Below, piece after piece: positions 43,884 to 54,654 of a stretch of DNA of 58,761 nt. The notes below the pieces were generated by a model that was not told where the DNA came from, ran no database searches, and saw only the letters and a program-made list of their open reading frames with translations. This stretch comes from Erysipelotrichaceae bacterium OttesenSCG-928-M19 (GTDB taxonomy: Bacteria > Bacillota_I > Bacilli_A > JAJDGJ01), in NCBI GenBank assembly GCA_030265585.1, contig JAJDGJ010000003.1:1-58761 (forward strand). The letters run 5' to 3'. The stretch's first letter is position 1. Each line of letters opens with the position of its first letter. Made by a program: the position numbers and the translations under genes.

Positions 43884-46547
43884 TTATAGAAACATATTTT
43901 CATCTTGATAGTATTTTATATATATTATCTTAATAATATTTACTAAAATAAAGTATCCAATAATAATCAAGATTAACCAACCATAAAAACTTAATGGTAA
44001 GGCATACATTTCTAGCCCTTCATTAAACCCTAGATATGGTAATGCAGTTCCCAGTACAACACCTAAGGTTGTAACAAAAATAACGATTAATGAAGCATGG
44101 CTTTTTCTAAAAGATATCTTTGGCGTTCGTAAAATATGAATTACTAAGGTTTGTGACCATAATGATTGAATAAACCAACCAGTATTAAAAATTGCCATAA
44201 ATAATATTTGATGTTGTAAATCTAAAGTATGATAACTACCACCTAAAATTTGTGGTGCAATGATAAAGTATAATAATAAATATGTGATAATATCAAATAT
44301 TGAACTTGTTGGTCCAAACCATTTCATAAAGGTTGTTATTGATGATGTATCCCAATTACGTGGTCTTTCTAAGTATTTTTCATCAACATTATCCCAAGGC
44401 ATTGAAATGCATGAGATATCATAGATGAGATTCAACAATAAAATTTGGATAGGTAACATAGGTAAAAAAGGTAAGAATATGCTAGCAATTAATACTGAAA
44501 ACATATTGCCAAAATTTGAACTAATTGTCAGCTTAATATATTTTATAATATTACCAAAAATCTTACGTCCTGATAGAATACCCTTTTCTAAAATCATTAA
44601 ATCTTTTTCTAATAAAATAACATCAGCTGACTCTTTAGCAATATCTACTGCTGTATCTACAGAAATTCCCACGTCAGCTTCTTTCATTGCCAAAGCATCA
44701 TTAATTCCATCGCCCATAAAACCTACAACATGATTATTATCTTTTAATACGCGAACTATTCTTGTTTTTTGTTGAGGAGATAGTTTCGCAAAAATATCGT
44801 TTTTTTCAACAGTATTATGCAATTCATCATCATCCATCACTTCAATTTCTTGACCAAAAATAACTTTTAAATTCTTAATTCCTACTTGTTCACAAACTGC
44901 TTGACTAACTAACTCATTATCACCCGTTAAGACTTTTACTCTAACACCATGATCAGCTAATGCTTTAATAGCAGCTTTAGCAGACTCTTTTGGAGGATCA
45001 AGAAAAGCTAGATAGCCAATTAAAACCATATTTGATTCATCTGCAATTGAAAACTCACTTAGAGTTGCCGGATTAGTTTTCTGCGCCACTGCTATTACCC
45101 TAAATCCATTAGCACCCAATGAATTAACTGTTTTTAAAATTTTCATTTTTAATGACTCATCTAATATCTTTATCTCACCCTTAAGATCAACATACTTAGA
45201 AATACTGATTATTTCTTCAACAGCTCCTTTAGTAATTAACTGTGTTTTATTATTTTTATCTTTAATTACCACACTCATACGACGACGCGTAAAATCAAAA
45301 GGAATTTCATCTATTTTTTGATAATAGTTTAAATCAACACTTAACTCATCTTGAGCACTCTCAATAATTGCTAAATCCATTAAATTCTTTAAACCAGTTT
45401 GATAATAACTATTTAAATAAGCATGTCGTAAAACACGACTATCTTCATTGCCTAGAACATCTAAATGATATTCTAAAACAATCTTATCTTGAGTTAGTGT
45501 ACCCGTTTTATCAGTGCATAAAATATCCATAGCCCCAAAATTTTGAACTGCATTAGTATTCTTAATTATAGTTCCCTCTTTGGCCATCGTTACAGTACCT
45601 TTAACAAGGTTAGTAGTAATAATCATTGGTAACATTTCTGGTGTTAAGCCAACTGCAATTGATAAAGCAAATAGGCCAGCTTCTAACCAATCACCCTTAC
45701 TAATACCATTAATTAGAAATACTGTTGGTACCATCATTAACATAAAGCGAATTAATAGCCATGAAACTGAATGCAAACCTTTTTCAAAGCTAGTCGTATT
45801 ATCTTCTTTAACAACATTTTGCGCAATACGCCCAAATTCAGTGTTTGATCCTATTGCAATAACAATGGCAATGGCACTACCACTTATAATTGTACTACCC
45901 ATAAAAAGTAAATTATCATAATCATATAAAGAATCATTACTTTGCGGTTGATATTTTTTTGAAAATTTTTCAACTGGATTGCTTTCACCAGTCATTGAAA
46001 CCTGTGAAACAAACAAATCCTTAGCCTTAAGTATTCTTAAGTCAGCAGGAATCATATCACCTGCTGATAAATAGATGATATCTCCACAAACAAGTTCCTC
46101 CATAGCTGTCTCAATAACTTTTTTATGGCGTCTTTTTAAAGCACATGTTATTTTAACTAATGATTTTAACTTAGCTGCTGCTCTATTAGAACGTTCCGTT
46201 TGAAAAAATGTTAATAAACCACTCAAAAGAACCATTGTTACAATGATAATAATAGCTGTTAAATCTTTTTGTGCTTCACTAACTAATAAATAATCAGTAA
46301 AAAATGAGACACTTGCTAAAATAAGTAAAACAATAGTGAATGGATTAATAAAGGCTTTAAATAGTTTATTAAAAATACTATTTCCTTTACTATATACAAT
46401 AATGTTTTTACCATCATTAGCTTGTCTTTCTAATACCTGATTTTTGTTCAGTCCATCTAAAGAGGTACTATAATAATTTAATACTTCTCTAGAACTTAAC
46501 TTAATTATTTTTTGATATTTTTTTTTTGTTTCTTTATTATTGAACAT
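43884..46547 (-). CDS. mgtA: MgtA-type magnesium-transporting P-type ATPase
   Basis: 887 residues, the length of MgtA/MgtB. An N-terminal cation-ATPase domain (SLDGLNKNQVLERQANDGKN) leads to about ten membrane segments, with SMTGESNPVEK, the phosphorylation site D346 in LCTDKTGTLTQDK, the KVLTGDNELV segment, MGDGINDALAMKEADVGI and LLNLIYDISCISMPWDNVD near the end. The last string is characteristic of MgtA rather than Ca ATPases. It imports Mg2+ into the cytoplasm. A long leader with an M-box riboswitch and a small upstream ORF precedes it, in keeping with Mg2+ control. AGGAGGAGAGAAAG lies before ATG 46547. Confidence 0.95.
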   Translation of the reverse strand: MFNNKETKKKYQKIIKLSSREVLNYYSTSLDGLNKNQVLERQANDGKNIIVYSKGNSIFNKLFKAFINPFTIVLLILASVSFFTDYLLVSEAQKDLTAIIIIVTMVLLSGLLTFFQTERSNRAAAKLKSLVKITCALKRRHKKVIETAMEELVCGDIIYLSAGDMIPADLRILKAKDLFVSQVSMTGESNPVEKFSKKYQPQSNDSLYDYDNLLFMGSTIISGSAIAIVIAIGSNTEFGRIAQNVVKEDNTTSFEKGLHSVSWLLIRFMLMMVPTVFLINGISKGDWLEAGLFALSIAVGLTPEMLPMIITTNLVKGTVTMAKEGTIIKNTNAVQNFGAMDILCTDKTGTLTQDKIVLEYHLDVLGNEDSRVLRHAYLNSYYQTGLKNLMDLAIIESAQDELSVDLNYYQKIDEIPFDFTRRRMSVVIKDKNNKTQLITKGAVEEIISISKYVDLKGEIKILDESLKMKILKTVNSLGANGFRVIAVAQKTNPATLSEFSIADESNMVLIGYLAFLDPPKESAKAAIKALADHGVRVKVLTGDNELVSQAVCEQVGIKNLKVIFGQEIEVMDDDELHNTVEKNDIFAKLSPQQKTRIVRVLKDNNHVVGFMGDGINDALAMKEADVGISVDTAVDIAKESADVILLEKDLMILEKGILSGRKIFGNIIKYIKLTISSNFGNMFSVLIASIFLPFLPMLPIQILLLNLIYDISCISMPWDNVDEKYLERPRNWDTSSITTFMKWFGPTSSIFDIITYLLLYFIIAPQILGGSYHTLDLQHQILFMAIFNTGWFIQSLWSQTLVIHILRTPKISFRKSHASLIVIFVTTLGVVLGTALPYLGFNEGLEMYALPLSFYGWLILIIIGYFILVNIIKIIYIKYYQDENMFL

Positions 46548-46594
46548 CTTTCTCTCCTCCTATCAATAATTTGACTAGAAAAGATTTTGTATCC

Positions 46595-46800
46595 AAATAA
46601 AAATCTTTGTTGGACAACACAACAAAGACAATAAAAAAACATCACTTGTTGAGTTTTAGCACTGAATAACGTAAAAAACATAATGTTTTTAGCTACTTTA
46701 TTGAAAGCCTTAAGCCGACAATCACTGTTCTACCCATTGGCATCTTTCGATGTTTTTGAGCAGTAGCCTATATTTAGACAGGAGCCTCACCTAACGATTA
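46595..46800 (-). ncRNA. M-box magnesium riboswitch with terminator
   Basis: The minus strand holds the M-box hallmarks in order: CGTTAGGTGAGGCTCCTGT (46778-46796), ACTGCTCAAAAACATCGAAA, GATGCCAATGGGTAGAACAG and, at the end, CAGTGCTAAAACTC (46651-46664). A terminator candidate, CTTTGTTG pairing with CAACAAAG (46605-46627) plus ATTTTTATTT, follows 24 bases later. High Mg2+ should fold the aptamer and end transcription before mgtA. This and the leader ORF account for the gene-free 46548-46980 stretch. Confidence 0.94.
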
Positions 46801-46824
46801 ATAAACTTAGTATTAAATAGATTT

Positions 46825-46884
46825 TTATATTATGGAGTGAACAACAAAATCTTGACTATCTTCACTCATCCTTGGAACTTCCAT
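46825..46884 (-). CDS. Leader ORF upstream of the M-box (19 codons)
   Basis: ATG at 46884 follows a good ribosome site (AAAGGTGG at 46893-46900, eight bases spacing) and reads MEVPRMSEDSQDFVVHSII before a TAA at 46825. The peptide is acidic with a proline at position 4, the kind of composition found in the MgtL leader of enteric bacteria, which helps sense low Mg2+ and proline supply. GTGAACAA and TTGTTCAC flank and partly include the start region and can pair (8 bp), so initiation may be structured. This could be a real leader peptide or an accident of the 5' UTR; coding evidence is only the ribosome site and start. The TATACT box at 46918-46923 is upstream. Confidence 0.55.
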   Translation of the reverse strand: MEVPRMSEDSQDFVVHSII

Positions 46885-46917
46885 TGTTCACACCACCTTT
46901 CACTATTTTCAACTATT

Positions 46918-46923
46918 AGTATA
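46918..46923 (-). promoter_or_regulatory. -10 box of the mgtA leader transcript
   Basis: TATACT on the minus strand at 46918-46923, about 35 bases before the leader ORF start. The -35 region is weak (TAGTTT at 17 bp), so the call rests mainly on the -10. Confidence 0.45.
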
Positions 46924-46980
46924 CCATATAATTAAAATAAAAACTACTTTAATGATAAGTAGTTTAATAAATCATAAGAC

Positions 46981-47517
46981 TTATAGTAAAAAAGTGACTG
47001 TACTAAACAAAATAAGAAGAATAATTATTACAATAATAAGCATTCTTTTGGCAAATGGTTGCGCATAATTTAGCAAGCTAGAAAAAACAGTATTATCTAA
47101 ATAAGGCCTTTTATCTGCCTTATTATAGTAATATAAACCACCATACTTAATTAAGGCAGTATTATCATCTTTATTTAAATTGTTTTTCTTAATATTTTTA
47201 ATACTTTTTTCAAGTAAGTAATGACAAATAATAATATAGGTTACTAAAAACAATAAAGAAATAATTGCGCAATAAATTGAATCAAGCATTACACTCATAA
47301 TCATAACTACAGCAAAGGCTAAAGTAAATTTCTTGATTTTATAAATAAATAAATCTTTTTGTTCTTTAACATAATTATTATTTTGCTTTAAATTTAAATA
47401 AATAAAGCGCATTGGATATTCAATTAATGTTTTCTTAAAACTATAATAGTATAAAACCAAACATAAAACTATGATAACAATAAAGATGGTATTGGTTATA
47501 TAAGTTTCTAAACTCAT
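46981..47517 (-). CDS. Membrane protein of unknown function (DUF5808-like tail)
   Basis: 178 residues with about four hydrophobic segments: 8-24, a pair at 68-100, and a last one at 157-178. A soluble segment of about 55 residues lies between the third and fourth, with LIKYGGLYYYNKADKRPYLD and SLLNYAQPFAKR. It resembles the Y-x-N-x-x-D-x-R ... N-h-A-x-P-h tails of DUF5808/DUF1648-type regulators of membrane or toxin functions. The homology is weak. It overlaps the rex stop by one base (stop/start overlap at 47517), so translation is coupled and it may be read with rex. Confidence 0.6.
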   Translation of the reverse strand: MSLETYITNTIFIVIIVLCLVLYYYSFKKTLIEYPMRFIYLNLKQNNNYVKEQKDLFIYKIKKFTLAFAVVMIMSVMLDSIYCAIISLLFLVTYIIICHYLLEKSIKNIKKNNLNKDDNTALIKYGGLYYYNKADKRPYLDNTVFSSLLNYAQPFAKRMLIIVIIILLILFSTVTFLL

Positions 47518-48143
47518 TAATATCCCATCCTTAAATCATAAATAAGCGATTGAATAACCTGCATGATATCAATATCATCAATTAGAATATCTCTATCATC
47601 ACAGAATACTTTTGTTCCAGTAAAGTTTACAACTCCTTTAATACCTAATGAAACCAATTCATTTAAAACTTCTTGAGCAATATCACCAGATACTGCTAAA
47701 ACAGCAATATGAGAATTTTTGTCAATCAAATCATTAATTTTATGATAATCTAAAACTTCAACCCCCATAAAAGTAGTTCCAATTAAAGATTGATCAACTT
47801 CATAAATTTGAGAAAGATAACTGATACTATCTTGGACATCATAGTATTTAGCAACCGCACTCCCAAGATGACCAAGTCCAATTAAAATAACACCTTCTCG
47901 CTTTGTTAAATCAAATTCAGTCTCAAAAATATTAATAATGGATTCAATTTGATAACCTGTTCCCTTTTTCCCAAGTTTACCGATTTCAGAAAAATCTCTT
48001 CTAATTGTCGTTGAATCAATTTTTAAGAGGTTTGCTAATTCAGTTGAGGTAATTTCACAAACATTTTGCGCTTTCAAACTTTTAAACAGTTTATAATAAA
48101 GTGGTAGTCTTTTCCTTGTTGCATATGGAACATACTTACTCAT
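47517..48143 (-). CDS. rex: Redox-sensing transcriptional repressor Rex
   Basis: 208 residues. The N-terminal winged helix has LKIDSTTIRRDFSEIGKLGKKGTGY, the invariant Rex DNA-binding segment. The Rossmann NAD(H) domain has VILIGLGHLGSAVAKY, and the C terminus carries GVVNFTGTKV and the domain-swap helix. It represses fermentation and respiration genes when NAD+ is high and lets go when NADH binds. No Rex operator was found next to a gene in this window, so its targets lie elsewhere. It sits upstream of and coupled to the DUF5808-like gene. Confidence 0.97.
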   Translation of the reverse strand: MSKYVPYATRKRLPLYYKLFKSLKAQNVCEITSTELANLLKIDSTTIRRDFSEIGKLGKKGTGYQIESIINIFETEFDLTKREGVILIGLGHLGSAVAKYYDVQDSISYLSQIYEVDQSLIGTTFMGVEVLDYHKINDLIDKNSHIAVLAVSGDIAQEVLNELVSLGIKGVVNFTGTKVFCDDRDILIDDIDIMQVIQSLIYDLRMGY

Positions 48144-48191
48144 TTTAAATCACCTTTTTCCCTTTTATTTGTTTAAATCATAACATATTTA

Positions 48192-50963
48192 TTATTTTTT
48201 TTCATTTACTAAACTATAAATTTGATAATCAAATTCATTATCTAGTAGTGGTTTTTCAGCAAATACATAATTTTCAAAGATTACCTTAAAACAACTAGCA
48301 AATAATCTTTCCTTTAAATAAAAGTTTTTATATGATTGATACTCCTCAAACATTGAGGCATTCTCTTGGGCCTTCTTTAAATCATTATTTAAATAATAAC
48401 TAATTGCTAGAAAACCTCTTGTTACAAGTATTGCATCAACTAATAAATTATCTTTTAATAACAGACGTAAACAACGATTGAAACTTTCAATTGCTTCGTG
48501 ATATTTCTTATCAGCTAAATAGACTTGACCAAGGTAGTGATAAATACTAGCTTGGAAAGTACCATCAATATCAAAGTTAGTATTGTTAGTTATACTTAGA
48601 CCTTTCTTTAAATAATAAATAGCTTTCTCTGGATTGTTTTTAACCATATAATAATAACCCCTAAAACGTGAATAAGTTATCATTGACTTTGTATAGTCAA
48701 TTGAGAAAGTATCTAATAATTGAATTGATTTAAGCAATTTATTCAAAATCGTATCTAACATATTATAATCATTTGCATTAATTGAATAGTAGATCATCAA
48801 ATAATATGTATTATGTCTTTTGATTGTGTCTTCCATATTATCAGTAACACTCATTAAAATATTAATGGCTTCGTAGGATTGCTCATTATCAACTTTTTGT
48901 AAATAATAGCGAGCCTTCATCGTATAAAACAAGATTGACATTTCCTTAAAATAAGAAGTGAAAACATTATTGCTCGTTAGATTATTTAGTTCTTTTTCTA
49001 AATCATTTAATATATAGTTGAAATTTTCATCTTGATCCAAATAAAGTGAGTCAATTAAAGAGACACCCATTATTGAAAACAATTCACATGGAGCATAGTT
49101 TTTTATAGAATAGTATTTAATTTTATATTCAATTTCTTTAATTTTATTATTAGCTGCTTGATAATGCTCTAATAAACTTTGATATAAATATAATGGAGAT
49201 TCAACATCAAGTGAATTAACTTCTAAGTTGTTAGCAATCGTATTATGTAATTGTCTTTTAATATACTTATTCAAGCTATTATAAACATAGTCTTTAAAAA
49301 GATCGCTTGAAATTTGATAAACGATACTTTGATTACTTTTATATGAAATAACAATTTCATCTTCTTCTAATTTTCTTAAAATCTCAATTAATTCCAAATC
49401 AGAAAATGTAACCAATGTTTTTAAATTTTTAAGTGATGTTGAACGAACAAAAATAGCTAATAGATCAATAACTCTTTTTTCATTTAATGATAAATTTTCA
49501 TAAATTCGCGCAAAAATCAACTCATTACTTAAACTATCTACATTATCATATTTTAAATAATGCTTAATAAAAAATGGATTGCCTTGGGATTTCTTAAAAA
49601 TAATATCAATATAACTATCAGAAATAATCTTCTGATATTTCTTTCGTTGTAGATAATCTTTAACATCACTACGCAACCATGGCGTAATTGTAAGTAATTG
49701 GGTATGTTCAAACATAGCAACTTCATTTTGCTTTGATTGCGTCGTTGTGAAAATAATAAATAAATTATCTAAACTAGCCTCACAAATCTTTGCAAAGAGC
49801 TTTTGAGAAGAAATATCTAGATAATTAATATCTTCTATTATTAAAACAATTTTATTGTTAGCTAGTAATTTTTCTAACATTTTAATAAAATATTGATCAA
49901 AATAATAATAACGTTTTTCAACTTTCATTGCTGCATTAGCATCTCTTAAAGAGAGTGTTAAAATGTCATTAAAACTTAAAGTGTTAAATGTTGTCGCTAA
50001 TTCAGAAATAAATGGCTCTATACTACGATAAACATAATCACGGTCATTTTGATAACAATGAATTTTAAAAACATGGACATCCTTTTTTATATAAGCTAAA
50101 AATTGATTAATTAAGAAACTTTTTCCTAAACCAGTTTCACCACTAATAATATAAGAAGCTGAATTATTATATTTGATTAAACGATCATATGAAGCAATAA
50201 GCTTTTTTAAAATAACTTCATTCTCAGTACTTATATTCGTAATTCTTTTGTTTTTTATCATCGATAATTTCATATTAACAATTTTTTCATATAGCTTTAC
50301 AGTTTCTTGTTCACATTTAATTTTTAAATTATTACTTAAAATATTGCTTATTGTACTATAAGCCTCAATCGCCTTATCATATTCATTTCTCTTTAAATAT
50401 ATTTTCATTATTTCGCGATACGATTCTTCATCATATTCATAATACTTTACTTTTTGAACAAGCATTTTTAATGCCGCATCCAAATCATCACTTTCTTGAT
50501 ATTCAAAAATTAATTTATCACAAGCATCAATATAAATATTAAGTAACTGTTCTTGAATTTTATTCATCCATTTTTGAAAGTTTGTCATTTTAATAAGTTT
50601 TAAATTGTCTAAAAACTTATCATATAATTCAATTACTTCGTGTGGATCATTTGATTTAATAAGTTTAAGATAATCACAATTATAAATATAATTAGGATTT
50701 AAAGCAATAATATTATTTCCTTCAGTTATAATAATATCCTTATCTAAAACCTTTCTTAATGTATACAAAGCATTTCTTAAATTCTTTCTAACTTCAGTTT
50801 CATCAACATTCTCCCACAACAAAGAAGCAACCTCTTTTCGTTGCACTTCATTATTAATTAATAAGTAAGCAAATAGTATTTCAGTCTTTTTAAATGGAAA
50901 TTTAACTTCTTCATCATTTCTCTTTACTTTTACTTCACCAAGTAAATTAATATCAAATTTCAT
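48192..50963 (-). CDS. SARP/BTAD-AAA-TPR transcription regulator
   Basis: 923 residues. An OmpR-type winged helix (about 1-95, FPFKKTEILFAYLLINN ... RNALYTLRKVLDK) leads into a bacterial transcriptional activator domain (about 100-240). An AAA-type ATPase follows with Walker A GETGLGKSF (K281) and Walker B IVLIIEDINY (D378). The rest, from about 600, is helical TPR-like repeats, as in SARP/LuxR-type giant activators. Such proteins are best known from Actinobacteria, but related ones occur in some Firmicutes. The ligand and targets are unknown. It is 48 bases upstream of rex on the same strand. Confidence 0.82.
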   Translation of the reverse strand: MKFDINLLGEVKVKRNDEEVKFPFKKTEILFAYLLINNEVQRKEVASLLWENVDETEVRKNLRNALYTLRKVLDKDIIITEGNNIIALNPNYIYNCDYLKLIKSNDPHEVIELYDKFLDNLKLIKMTNFQKWMNKIQEQLLNIYIDACDKLIFEYQESDDLDAALKMLVQKVKYYEYDEESYREIMKIYLKRNEYDKAIEAYSTISNILSNNLKIKCEQETVKLYEKIVNMKLSMIKNKRITNISTENEVILKKLIASYDRLIKYNNSASYIISGETGLGKSFLINQFLAYIKKDVHVFKIHCYQNDRDYVYRSIEPFISELATTFNTLSFNDILTLSLRDANAAMKVEKRYYYFDQYFIKMLEKLLANNKIVLIIEDINYLDISSQKLFAKICEASLDNLFIIFTTTQSKQNEVAMFEHTQLLTITPWLRSDVKDYLQRKKYQKIISDSYIDIIFKKSQGNPFFIKHYLKYDNVDSLSNELIFARIYENLSLNEKRVIDLLAIFVRSTSLKNLKTLVTFSDLELIEILRKLEEDEIVISYKSNQSIVYQISSDLFKDYVYNSLNKYIKRQLHNTIANNLEVNSLDVESPLYLYQSLLEHYQAANNKIKEIEYKIKYYSIKNYAPCELFSIMGVSLIDSLYLDQDENFNYILNDLEKELNNLTSNNVFTSYFKEMSILFYTMKARYYLQKVDNEQSYEAINILMSVTDNMEDTIKRHNTYYLMIYYSINANDYNMLDTILNKLLKSIQLLDTFSIDYTKSMITYSRFRGYYYMVKNNPEKAIYYLKKGLSITNNTNFDIDGTFQASIYHYLGQVYLADKKYHEAIESFNRCLRLLLKDNLLVDAILVTRGFLAISYYLNNDLKKAQENASMFEEYQSYKNFYLKERLFASCFKVIFENYVFAEKPLLDNEFDYQIYSLVNEKK

Positions 50964-51030
50964 TAAAACACCTCAATCTTTTTGACACTTTATATTTTAC
51001 CATATCTTTTTAAATAATAGTATGATTTAA

Positions 51031-51063
51031 TAAAAAAAACGCACTTAGTATAACTAAATGCGT
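51031..51063 (-). terminator. Terminator of the FAD enzyme-purA operon
   Basis: ACGCACTTAGT (51039-51049) pairs with ACTAAATGCGT (51053-51063) with one wobble pair and a 3-base loop; a run of T residues follows on the minus strand. It overlaps the stop codon of the last gene. Confidence 0.88.
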
Positions 51064-51347
51064 ACGATAAAATAGGCAAGAAACAATAATAAAATCATGA
51101 ATATAACAGAAAATAAATAGAAGATTATCATTAATGATTTGTCTTGTTTACTCATTTTAGGTTTAGCTTTAGGATTGTAATCGACCTCTAATGGATCAAC
51201 TTCCTTAAAATTTAATTTGTATTCCGTAACAAGAGCTAAAGCACTATCATAATCAACCTTATGAATATCCATACATAATTTAATTGCTTTTTGTTTATTA
51301 TTCCTTTTAATTTGTTTTATTACTTTTTTATCTAACTTTATTTCCAT
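51054..51347 (-). CDS. Small membrane-anchored protein with bL12-C-like domain
   Basis: 97 residues. The N-terminal half, KKVIKQIKRNNKQKAIKLCM then DYDSALALVTEYK, resembles the ribosomal-protein L7/L12 C-terminal-type pattern (I-K-x-x-x-x-x-K-A-I-K ... A-x-x-x-V). Small bacterial proteins of that type are common but of unknown role. The C terminus (about residues 75-95) is one membrane segment after a basic linker (PKAKPKMSKQDK). ATG 51347 lies one base after the purA stop codon, and no strong ribosome site is present, so it is coupled to purA. The function is unknown. Confidence 0.6.
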   Translation of the reverse strand: MEIKLDKKVIKQIKRNNKQKAIKLCMDIHKVDYDSALALVTEYKLNFKEVDPLEVDYNPKAKPKMSKQDKSLMIIFYLFSVIFMILLLFLAYFIVRI

Positions 51348-51348
51348 T

Positions 51349-54070
<2,722 letters not shown>

Positions 54071-54093
54071 TTTATAGGGCCTCCCTTGCCAAT

Positions 54094-54162
54094 AAAAAAA
54101 GGTAACAAAAAGCAAATATAACGCTTGTTACCTATTGTATGAAAGTCTTCTTCCATACCACC
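54094..54162 (-). ncRNA. Unassigned structured leader or small RNA ahead of the purA operon
   Basis: From a near-perfect promoter the transcript begins about 54162 and contains a hairpin (GTATGGAA/TTTCATAC, 54137-54158, loop GAAGAC). It then contains a strong terminator (GGTAACAA/TTGTTACC, 54101-54132, T-run 54094-54100). Twenty-three bases later lies the FAD-enzyme start codon. I cannot match it to a known riboswitch, and no antiterminator is obvious. The transcript stopping at the terminator would be about 69 bases. A 10-codon ORF (MVVWKKTFIQ) starts at its very 5' end, possibly without a leader. It covers most of the gene-free 54071-54396 stretch with its promoter and that of yozE. Confidence 0.6.
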
Positions 54163-54168
54163 ATCTAA

Positions 54169-54197
54169 ATTATACAACACAAGTTATAGAGTGTCAA
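54169..54197 (-). promoter_or_regulatory. Consensus promoter of the purA operon leader
   Basis: Exact TTGACA (54192-54197) and exact TATAAT (54169-54174) with a 17-bp spacer on the minus strand. This is the strongest vegetative promoter in the window. Confidence 0.88.
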
Positions 54198-54285
54198 ATT
54201 TAAATTTTAAAACTTTAAAATTAAATTATTATTAGTAATTATTAATTATAACTATCTTTACTATACTATTAATATTTTTAATAAA

Positions 54286-54371
54286 TTGCTTTGTATATTG
54301 ACTAATGGTATAATTAATTTGAGAATAACTAACTTATTATTTCACTAAATATCCTTATTGTTTAGGATATT
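54286..54371 (+). promoter_or_regulatory. Promoter and 5' UTR hairpin of yozE
   Basis: TTGCTT (54286-54291) and TATAAT (54309-54314) with a 17-bp spacer form the promoter. Downstream, AATATCCT/AGGATATT (54348-54371) makes an 8-bp stem with an 8-base loop directly before the AAGAAAGGAG ribosome site. The hairpin may affect translation or stability; no known class fits. Confidence 0.5.
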
Positions 54372-54396
54372 ATTACTTAAGAAAGGAGTTTTAACA

Positions 54397-54603
54397 ATGA
54401 CATTTAAAGAATGGATTAAAGAATTTGAAGATCGAGATCATCCATTTGCGGAAATTGCCAAAGCAATTTATGAAGATAATGATTTCCCAACTGACGATGA
54501 TTATGAAAAAATAATTGATTATATCAACAAGCGTGTTGATGATAATAGTAAAATTCAATCATTTAACGATGCAATTGAAGAATATAATAGAACAAAAAAA
54601 TAA
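54397..54603 (+). CDS. YozE-like (UPF0346) small protein
   Basis: 68 residues. TFKEWIKEFEDRDHPFAEIAKAI followed by DNDFPTDDDYEKIIDYI matches the YozE SAM-like helical family of Firmicutes, small proteins of unknown function with an E/D-rich surface. ATG 54397 follows AAGAAAGGAGTTTTAACA; the longer upstream frame has no such site. It is monocistronic with its own terminator. Confidence 0.8.
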   Translation: MTFKEWIKEFEDRDHPFAEIAKAIYEDNDFPTDDDYEKIIDYINKRVDDNSKIQSFNDAIEEYNRTKK

Positions 54604-54622
54604 AAGTCTAACTTTTATTTTT
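54594..54622 (+). terminator. Terminator of yozE
   Basis: AAAATAAAAG (54597-54606) pairs with CTTTTATTTT (54612-54621) around TCTAA and continues into a T-run. Confidence 0.75.
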
Positions 54623-54654
54623 TTATGCTATACTATTTTAAAGGAGTTGTTAAT

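Noticed and set aside
45580-45921. Plus-strand open frame opposite mgtA
   Set aside because: Shadow of a conserved P-type ATPase; no ribosome site or family features.
50173-50542. Plus-strand open frames opposite the SARP gene
   Set aside because: No ribosome sites; sense strand codes for well-formed AAA and BTAD domains.
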